Position numbers and translations under genes: made by a program. This document shows positions 7,750 to 13,402 of a stretch of DNA of 22,008 bases, piece after piece (positions within the stretch are counted from its first letter, which is position 1; the number at the start of each line of letters is the position of its first letter). Source of the DNA: Anaerolineaceae bacterium UBA6105 (lineage in GTDB: Bacteria; Chloroflexota; Anaerolineae; Anaerolineales; Anaerolineaceae); the NCBI GenBank assembly GCA_002423495.1, contig DIWN01000072.1:1-22008 (forward strand), given 5' to 3'. The notes below the pieces were generated by a model. It had not been told where the DNA came from. It saw nothing but the letters and a program-made list of their open reading frames with translations, and did no database searches.

Positions 7750-8442
7750 TTATTGGCTCGAAACAATCAGTTGGATGCCCAGCCCCCACTGCTGCTCGGG
7801 GCCGTAACCTATTCGAGCCCCATCCGGAGCCATGATCATCCAGTAACTATAATAAGTGCCCTCAGTCATCGGTGCGACCATACCATAAATTGTGACATCA
7901 AGCGTCTCTCCCGGAATCACTTCTGCGGGAACATCCCCTCGACCGCTAGTGCCAAAGGCTTCCCCACCCGCCAGGATCAGGTCATAATCTGTGTGCCAGG
8001 TGCAGGTGCCCGTGTTCTTAATGGTCCAGGTTTTGTTGAACTTTGTGCCAGGTGCTACGACCGTGCCAGGGGGATAATTAACATCGCCCAAAAATGCAAA
8101 CTGGAAGCATTTCACACCAGGTTCTTCAGTTGCGGCAGCAGTAGGCTCAGCAGTAGCATCAGCCGGGTCTGTGGTAGTTTGCGCGGTTGGTACCACCAGA
8201 GTCGGGCAAACTGGACAGGTTGGCTGTGGGGTCCAGGTCGGTTGATTGCTCAATTCAGTAACCAAGGCCATCAAAGTTTCCACTGAGTTCTGGGTCGCCT
8301 TGGCTTGCTGTGTGGCTGCCACCTGCTGAGCAATCTCCGCTTCTGAAGGAGTTGGGGGAACTGAAGGGGCACAAGCTGCCAGCACAAGGCTCAAGCTTAA
8401 AAGCCCCAGGATAATCCATTTTATTTTTTTCAAATTTCTCAT
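7750..8442 (-). CDS. Lipoprotein with NBR1-type Ig-like (four-tryptophan) domain
   Basis: This 230-residue protein is a paralogue of the next gene downstream. A signal peptide ends in the lipobox LAAC (Cys24). A Gln/Ala/Thr-rich helical stretch (35-66) and a linker with PTCPVCPT (74-81) and Thr/Ala/Pro runs follow. The NBR1-type Ig-like domain occupies about 112-228, with KTWTIKNTGTCTW and tryptophans W139, W149, W201 and W219. Unlike its neighbour, it ends straight after the Ig domain. I start it at ATG 8442 because TGGAGA lies 6 bases upstream, whereas the in-frame ATG at 8454 has no ribosome-binding site. It has its own extended -10 and terminator, so it is not simply part of the gap-pgk operon. 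Function unknown; surface-exposed binding or cell-envelope role is inferred. Confidence 0.83.
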   Translation of the reverse strand: MRNLKKIKWIILGLLSLSLVLAACAPSVPPTPSEAEIAQQVAATQQAKATQNSVETLMALVTELSNQPTWTPQPTCPVCPTLVVPTAQTTTDPADATAEPTAAATEEPGVKCFQFAFLGDVNYPPGTVVAPGTKFNKTWTIKNTGTCTWHTDYDLILAGGEAFGTSGRGDVPAEVIPGETLDVTIYGMVAPMTEGTYYSYWMIMAPDGARIGYGPEQQWGLGIQLIVSSQ

Positions 8443-8505
8443 TTTATTCTCCATCGATGATTTCGCAGCCCAAACTTAAGCCGCCGAATCGGTATGTTAT
8501 CTGCG

Positions 8506-8514
8506 ATTCTATCA
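8506..8514 (-). promoter_or_regulatory. Probable extended -10 promoter of the smaller lipoprotein gene
   Basis: On the minus strand TGATAGAAT (8506-8514) is an extended -10 element. It predicts a start near 8499 and a leader of about 57 bases. No convincing -35 box is visible. Confidence 0.4.
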
Positions 8515-8555
8515 CTAATCCTAAAAACAGATGTCTACTATGTCTCATAGCATAA

Positions 8556-8588
8556 CAAAAAAAGCCGCGAAAACAAGTCCGCGGCTTT
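8556..8588 (-). terminator. Intrinsic terminator of gap-pgk
   Basis: On the minus strand AAAGCCGCG (8580-8588) pairs with CGCGGCTTT (8561-8569) around a 10-base loop, followed by a run of eight T (8556-8563). It lies 13 bases after the pgk stop. Confidence 0.92.
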
Positions 8589-8601
8589 GAAATGCATGGG
8601 T

Positions 8602-9777
8602 CTACTTATTTGAAAGGATGGCGAGCCCAGGCAGTTCGATGCCTTCCAGCATTTCCAGGGATGCGCCACCACCGGTTGAGATATGCGTGATCTGATCGCT
8701 GAGCCCGGACTGATTGATGGCAGAAACAGAATCCCCACCACCAATGATGCTCACAGCATTGCTCTCAGCCACTTTGTGCGCGACCGCGAACGTGCCTGCT
8801 GCAAAGCGCGGGAATTCGAACACGCCCATCGGCCCATTCCAGACGATTGTGCCCGCATCGGCGATTTGTTCACCAAAAGCTTCCACGGTCTTTGGACCAA
8901 TGTCCAGGATCCTCCAGCCAGCAGGCACATCGCCCACAGGCAGGGTTTCCATTTTTGCTTCGGCATCAAAGGCATCGCCGAGCACCATATCCACTGGCAA
9001 AACCAGTTTTCCTTCGGATTTTCCGATCAGTTCCTTGGCAGTGTCAATCACTTCAGCTTCCACGAGCGAATCGGCCATCTCATAACCGAACGCTTTCAAG
9101 AAGGTGTTAGCCATGCCGCCGCCGATCAGGATTTTGTCGGCTTTCTTGAGCAGGTTCTCGATCACGCCAATCTTGTCCGAAATCTTTGCGCCGCCCAAAA
9201 TCGCCACAAAGGGTCGCTGTGGGTCGGCAATCGCGTCGCCCAGGTATTTGATTTCCTTTTCCATCAGGAAGCCAGCCGCTGAAGGCAGCAGCTCCGCCGC
9301 GCCGTAGGTGGAGGCGTGCGCGCGATGGGCTGTTCCAAATGCGTCGTTCACGTAAAGATCCGCCAGTGAAGCCAGATCGGCTGCCATTTGCGGATCGTTC
9401 TTTTCTTCCCCTGCATAGAAGCGGGTGTTCTCGAGCACCAGGACTTCGCCCGGTTTCAGGGCTTCAGCAGCTGCTTTGGCAATTCCTCCTCGGCAGTCTT
9501 CCGCAAACTTAACGGGTGAGTCAATCAGAGTAGCCAAATGATCCGCCACTGGTTTCATCGTGTAATCCAGGTTTACCTGACCCTTTGGGCGGCCCAGGTG
9601 GGACATCAAAATAACTGCCGCTCCCTGTTCGAGCAAATAATTGATCGTGGGCAGGGCTGAAGTGATACGGGTATCATCTTTGATTTTGCCTTCTTTAATC
9701 GGCACGTTAAAGTCCACCCGCACCAAAACCTTCTTACCAGCCACATCCAGATCGGTCACAATTTTCTTTTCAGACAT
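8602..9777 (-). CDS. pgk: Phosphoglycerate kinase
   Basis: This cytosolic enzyme transfers phosphate between 1,3-bisphosphoglycerate and ADP. The 391 residues match the family length. Conserved segments are VRVDFNVP (19-26), LSHLGRPKG, the hinge and nucleotide region VAILGGAKISDKI, GGGMANTFL, VWNGPMGVFE and the C-terminal STGGGASLEMLEG. I start at ATG 9777, preceded by AAGGAG; an in-frame ATG at 9837 would add 20 residues unlike Pgk. It follows gap by 81 bases with no terminator between them, so the two form a gap-pgk operon ending in a strong terminator. Confidence 0.97.
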   Translation of the reverse strand: MSEKKIVTDLDVAGKKVLVRVDFNVPIKEGKIKDDTRITSALPTINYLLEQGAAVILMSHLGRPKGQVNLDYTMKPVADHLATLIDSPVKFAEDCRGGIAKAAAEALKPGEVLVLENTRFYAGEEKNDPQMAADLASLADLYVNDAFGTAHRAHASTYGAAELLPSAAGFLMEKEIKYLGDAIADPQRPFVAILGGAKISDKIGVIENLLKKADKILIGGGMANTFLKAFGYEMADSLVEAEVIDTAKELIGKSEGKLVLPVDMVLGDAFDAEAKMETLPVGDVPAGWRILDIGPKTVEAFGEQIADAGTIVWNGPMGVFEFPRFAAGTFAVAHKVAESNAVSIIGGGDSVSAINQSGLSDQITHISTGGGASLEMLEGIELPGLAILSNK

Positions 9778-9796
9778 TTTTCTCCTTCTATGAAAA

Positions 9797-9833
9797 ATGC
9801 GCATCACTGTTCTTATAAGACAATGCTGCGCAT
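9797..9833 (-). other. Imperfect inverted repeat in the gap-pgk spacer
   Basis: ATGCGC (9797-9802) and GCGCAT (9828-9833) flank partly paired arms and a perfect 10-base palindrome TCTTATAAGA (9811-9820). It could form a hairpin in the gap-pgk mRNA just upstream of the pgk ribosome-binding site. There is no U tract, so it is not an ordinary terminator. Confidence 0.5.
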
Positions 9834-9858
9834 CCATTTATTCAGTAAACCTTGAGGT

Positions 9859-10908
9859 TTAGAGTTTCTCTGCAACCATCTTGCCCAGGTCGACAGTGCG
9901 GCAGCTATAGCCCCATTCGTTGTCGTACCAGGTCACAACTTTTACCATGTTGCCATTCATGACCATGTTCTTGTCGAGGTCAACAATGGATGAGCGATCG
10001 TCGCCCTTGAAGTCGCTCGAAACCAGCTGCTGATCGTACTCGCCGGTGGTCACGCCCAGGATGCCCTTCATCGCTCCTTGTGAAGCTTCGGTGAAGGCAG
10101 CATTCAGTTCTTCTTTGGTGGTTGGTTTTTCAACCAGGGCAACAAAGTCGACAATCGAGACGGTTGGGGTCGGAACGCGCAAAGCGTAACCGTCGAACTT
10201 ACCCTTGAGCTCGGGGATAACCAGGGCAACAGCCTTGGCAGCACCAGTAGTGGTGGGGATAATGTTCAGACCGGCAGCGCGAGAGCGGCGCATTTCTTTC
10301 TTGTGACCCTGATCCAGGATAACCTGGTCATTGGTGTAAGAGTGAATGGTGGTCATAACGCCACCAATGATGCCATAAAGGTCATTGACGATCTTGGCGG
10401 CAGGCGCGAGGCAGTTAGTGGTGCAGGAAGCGTTCGAAATGATGTGGTGCTTTTCATTGTCGTATTTGTCTTCGTTCACACCCAAAACGATTGTCAGATC
10501 TTCGCCCTTTGCAGGTGCAGAAATGATAACTTTCTTGGCTCCAGCGCGCTCGATGTGCGCATCCGCGCCGATCTTGCCACCTTCGCTCTTGGCAGTGGTG
10601 AAGATGCCGGTGCATTCAAAAACAATATCCACGCCGAGTTCTTTCCAGGGTAGATTTCCCGGGTCTCTTTCAGCCAGGACTTTAATCTCTTTGCCATCGA
10701 TTACCAGGTTGCCAGCTTCATTGACTTTAACCTCGCCTTTGTAGATGCCGTAGTTTGAGTCATACTTGAAAAGATGGGCATTAGTTTTCGGATCAAAAAG
10801 GTCGTTAATTGCAACGACTTCCAGGGTGTCTGAAGCGTCTTCGAGAAGGCGCTTTAAAACCTGACGTCCGATGCGGCCAAAACCATTGATTGCTACTTGT
10901 GTTTTCAT
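9859..10908 (-). CDS. gap: Glyceraldehyde-3-phosphate dehydrogenase, NAD-type
   Basis: This cytosolic enzyme oxidises and phosphorylates glyceraldehyde 3-phosphate to 1,3-bisphosphoglycerate. The nucleotide-binding motif INGFGRIGR (7-15) is followed by AINDLFD, where Asp36 after the second strand favours NAD over NADP. Catalytic Cys162 lies in SNASCTTNC and His189 in TTIHSYT; RVPTPTVSIVD and WYDNEWGYSCR are also present. At 349 residues it is a little longer than usual (330-340), partly from a short insertion in the segment TTAKSEGGKIGADAHIE. ATG 10908 follows GGAGG by 4 bases. It is the first gene of gap-pgk, and yvcK lies 194 bases upstream with no terminator that I can recognise, so some readthrough from yvcK is possible. 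Confidence 0.97.
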   Translation of the reverse strand: MKTQVAINGFGRIGRQVLKRLLEDASDTLEVVAINDLFDPKTNAHLFKYDSNYGIYKGEVKVNEAGNLVIDGKEIKVLAERDPGNLPWKELGVDIVFECTGIFTTAKSEGGKIGADAHIERAGAKKVIISAPAKGEDLTIVLGVNEDKYDNEKHHIISNASCTTNCLAPAAKIVNDLYGIIGGVMTTIHSYTNDQVILDQGHKKEMRRSRAAGLNIIPTTTGAAKAVALVIPELKGKFDGYALRVPTPTVSIVDFVALVEKPTTKEELNAAFTEASQGAMKGILGVTTGEYDQQLVSSDFKGDDRSSIVDLDKNMVMNGNMVKVVTWYDNEWGYSCRTVDLGKMVAEKL

Positions 10909-10983
10909 ATATCCTCCGATTGAGTGAATTTGGTTTGTTCTTTACCGGCAAAATTGCCAGAGTGTTTACGCTTAACCTATAGA

Positions 10984-10989
10984 ATTATA
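10984..10989 (-). promoter_or_regulatory. Probable -10 box of gap-pgk
   Basis: On the minus strand a perfect TATAAT predicts a start near 10977 and a leader of about 70 bases. The best -35 match, TTGCTG, is 21 bases away, too far to be convincing. An AT-rich TTTATATAAAG at 11019-11029 is a second candidate region. Confidence 0.45.
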
Positions 10990-11102
10990 TCCGATTTAAT
11001 CGCCCTTCAGCAGCAAACTTTATATAAAGAGCACAAGTTTTCAATGAGCGAGCACTCTCATCAAGGGAAAATTGATGCTTTGATTATCCCAAAAAGCTAC
11101 TT

Positions 11103-12437
11103 CTAATTCAAAGGTCCTGTACGCTCTTCAAACAAGTTCATGATTGCCCGCGCCAACTTCCTGGAACTGTGGCGCCAGGGATACAAGTCATCCACCAGGT
11201 CGGCTTCGTATACGCGGTAGTTCTGCCGCATCTCATCATCCAACAGAACCCACTGCACCTTACCGCCCAGATCTCCGTTATAATTTCGGTTGCAAATCGC
11301 GAGGTTAAATAAATGTTTGCAGATATGGCGGTCGATCTCGCGGGCGTGGTCCGACGCGTTGAAGTCATCTGTTTCGCCCTGCTCAGTGGCGATGTTGCAG
11401 ATATAGAAAGTTTCCGCTCGGCTTGCCAGGATGGCATCCGAAAGTCCCTTCACCAGCAGATTTGGCAGCAAACTGGTATACAAGCTGCCCGGACCGATCA
11501 GGATCAAGTCAGCGTCCAAAATCGCGGATGTTGTAGGGGGATATGCCGGTGATTCTTCGGGATCGATCCAGACCTTCAGGATCTTGCCCGGATACTCAGT
11601 TAGCTGCGCTTCGCCTCTCACTTCCACGATCTCCTGAGTCGCATGCTCCTGCACTTGCCCAACCAGCTCCACATTGCTCAATGTCGAAGGCAGCACCTGC
11701 CCATAAATTGCCAAAACCCTGCCAGATTCCGCGACTGCTTCTTCAAAACTACCGGTAATTTCACTGAGTGCTGTGATGAACAGGTTCCCAAGGGAATGCC
11801 CTTCAAGTACGGCTCCGGCGGTGAAACGATATTGAAAAACCTGGGAGAGCAGCGCTTCATCGCTGCTGAGAGCTGCCAGGCAGTTGCGGATGTCTCCCGG
11901 CGGCAGCACCCCCAGATCGCGCCGCAGTTCTCCTGATGATCCGCCGTTATCAGCAACCGTCACGATGGCCGTGATGTTGTGGGTGTATTCCTTTAAGCCT
12001 CGCAGCAGTGCCGCCAGCCCGTGCCCACCGCCAATCACCACCACCTTGATCCCTCTTTCGCGCTGGCGGTAATTTTTAAGCGTATCCCAAACCGGTTTGC
12101 CATTCTTTTCAAACGGCCGCAACAAGGATCGGTTCGCTCCCCAAATTCCAATCAGGATCATCGCCATACCCAAACCGCCAAAGAGCAGGAAACGGATTGG
12201 TCTGTCCAGAAAACGGAGTGAGAGTACAGCCAGGATGGGCACCAGGGCTTCATTCGTGGTGGTGCGATAGTAATCCAACACCAAAACTGCCGCGCCAAGC
12301 CCCAGCAGCATCGAACCAATGATGGTCAACACCAACCAGCGCTTGTAGCCCATGCCAGGCGCAAGCCATCTAAACTCAAGCTGAAGGCGTTTGATCAACC
12401 GCTTCAGCCAGTTGTCTTTCTTAGCTGGATTACTCAT
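11103..12437 (-). CDS. yvcK: YvcK/CofD-like gluconeogenesis factor with N-terminal membrane segments
   Basis: The C-terminal part (about 129-444) is a YvcK-type Rossmann-like domain with VVVIGGGHGLAALLRGLK (132-149), VADNGGSSGELRRDLG (161-176), LPPGDIRNCLAAL, EGHSLGNLF and LIGPGSLYTSLLPNL. In Bacillus and mycobacteria, YvcK binds UDP-sugars and links central carbon flux to cell-wall synthesis. The first 120 residues hold hydrophobic stretches (about 34-56 and 66-100), so this form is probably membrane-anchored, as in other long YvcK proteins (usual short form about 320). I start at ATG 12437. An upstream in-frame TTG at 12497 would run through the promoter. There is no ribosome-binding site and the predicted transcription start falls on the ATG, suggesting a leaderless mRNA. 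Neighbours gap-pgk fit a carbon-metabolism theme. Confidence 0.9.
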   Translation of the reverse strand: MSNPAKKDNWLKRLIKRLQLEFRWLAPGMGYKRWLVLTIIGSMLLGLGAAVLVLDYYRTTTNEALVPILAVLSLRFLDRPIRFLLFGGLGMAMILIGIWGANRSLLRPFEKNGKPVWDTLKNYRQRERGIKVVVIGGGHGLAALLRGLKEYTHNITAIVTVADNGGSSGELRRDLGVLPPGDIRNCLAALSSDEALLSQVFQYRFTAGAVLEGHSLGNLFITALSEITGSFEEAVAESGRVLAIYGQVLPSTLSNVELVGQVQEHATQEIVEVRGEAQLTEYPGKILKVWIDPEESPAYPPTTSAILDADLILIGPGSLYTSLLPNLLVKGLSDAILASRAETFYICNIATEQGETDDFNASDHAREIDRHICKHLFNLAICNRNYNGDLGGKVQWVLLDDEMRQNYRVYEADLVDDLYPWRHSSRKLARAIMNLFEERTGPLN

Positions 12438-12444
12438 ATTTTTG

Positions 12445-12473
12445 ATAATAGCAGGATTCCTTGCCAGCGTCAA
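12445..12473 (-). promoter_or_regulatory. Promoter of yvcK abutting the start codon
   Basis: On the minus strand TTGACG (12468-12473), a 17-base spacer ending in TGC, and TATTAT (12445-12450) form a good sigma-70 promoter with an extended -10. The expected start, 12437-12438, coincides with the A of the ATG. Confidence 0.75.
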
Positions 12474-12590
12474 CGACCATTTTTCTGCTCCAGGCAATAT
12501 ACTTCGCGCAGCTTTTACCTTTACACCTTACTTCATCAGACAATGGTAAAATCAATTATCTAAATTGACTGCTTTAAGTTAGGAGCGACC

Positions 12591-13184
12591 ATGTCAGAAC
12601 AAAAACCTCTTATTGTCATGCGCTCGGGGCCTATCCCCGGTTCAAGTTTTTATCTCGAAAAGACGGAAGTCACCCTGGGTCGTGACCTCGCTAATGATAT
12701 TCCGGTGCCAGATCAGGAAATCTCTCGCCGTCACGCCCGTTTTCTGACCCGAACGGACGGTGTTTTTATCGAGGATCTTGGTTCCACAAACGGCACCTTC
12801 CTGAATGGGGTTCGGATCAGTTCGCCCCAACGCCTCAACAATGGCGACCTCATCACCATGGCGGAATCGACCGTGATGAGCTTCGAATGGCCAGACCAGG
12901 CCAAGACGCCCACCTACAGCGCCTATCCCCAGACAGTATCCACGCCAGAGCCTGCTCCCCCGGCGCCCCAGCAAGCCTACCAGCCTGCCCAGAAACCGGT
13001 CCCCCAGCAAGCGCTTGCGCCCGAACCCATCCCTGAACTCAAACAAAGCACTCCCTGGTACTCCAACTTTTTCATTCTGCTCCTGATCGCGATTATCATC
13101 ATCATGGTCATCGTGCTCATCATGCCCACCAGCTGGTGGTGCTTCTTCACGGCCAACCGGATACCTGGCTGTCCAGTTTACTAA
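12591..13184 (+). CDS. FHA-domain protein with a C-terminal membrane anchor
   Basis: This 197-residue protein begins with a forkhead-associated domain (about 8-98), a phosphothreonine-binding module. The conserved residues are present: G30-R31, S45-R46-R47-H48, N67-G68-T69 and N73-G74. A Pro/Gln/Ala-rich linker (103-155) leads to one hydrophobic helix (about 159-179) and a short tail SWWCFFTANRIPGCPVY with two cysteines. The FHA domain is therefore probably cytosolic and tethered to the membrane. ATG 12591 has TTAGGAG at good spacing. It is divergent from yvcK and ends at its own terminator, so it is likely a single-gene unit. No Ser/Thr kinase is visible in the window, and its partner is unknown. 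Confidence 0.88.
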   Translation: MSEQKPLIVMRSGPIPGSSFYLEKTEVTLGRDLANDIPVPDQEISRRHARFLTRTDGVFIEDLGSTNGTFLNGVRISSPQRLNNGDLITMAESTVMSFEWPDQAKTPTYSAYPQTVSTPEPAPPAPQQAYQPAQKPVPQQALAPEPIPELKQSTPWYSNFFILLLIAIIIIMVIVLIMPTSWWCFFTANRIPGCPVY

Positions 13185-13202
13185 TAAACTAGTTTGCAAT
13201 TT

Positions 13203-13231
13203 GCCCGGGTTCTAAAACCCGGGCTTTTTTT
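13203..13231 (+). terminator. Intrinsic terminator of the FHA gene
   Basis: GCCCGGGTT (13203-13211) and AACCCGGGC (13216-13224) form a 9-bp hairpin with a CTAA loop, followed by seven T (13225-13231). It isolates the gene from gyrA downstream. Confidence 0.95.
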
Positions 13232-13347
13232 AAAATTCCTGTCTTTTAATAGTTTTGGTTACTTTTCAGGGTTAATCCTTTCACCTGATCAAATCTTGAA
13301 TTTTGGCGCTTTTTTGCGCTCTCCTGCTTTTTATCTGATAAATGAGG

Positions 13348-13353
13348 TATAAT
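13348..13353 (+). promoter_or_regulatory. Probable -10 box of gyrA
   Basis: A perfect TATAAT predicts a start near 13360 and a leader of about 43 bases. I find no clear -35 box 16-18 bases upstream. Confidence 0.5.
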
Positions 13354-13402
13354 AAAAAGGTTATGCTAAGCCACTTTTACGGCAACATCGGAAGAAAAAA
13401 AT

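Noticed and set aside
8443..8454. Upstream ATG of the small lipoprotein gene
   Set aside because: It lacks a ribosome-binding site, and the bases of this codon form part of the TGGAGA site for ATG 8442.
9778..9837. Upstream ATG for pgk adding 20 residues
   Set aside because: AAGGAG sits directly before ATG 9777, and Pgk proteins begin at that point. The extra codons overlap the intergenic palindrome.
11040..11102. Possible terminator after yvcK
   Set aside because: Only a 5-bp pairing (ATCAA with TTGAT) can be found and no T tract follows, so I do not call it.
12438..12497. Upstream TTG start for yvcK adding 20 residues
   Set aside because: The added stretch spans the TTGACG/TATTAT promoter and has no ribosome-binding site or family similarity.
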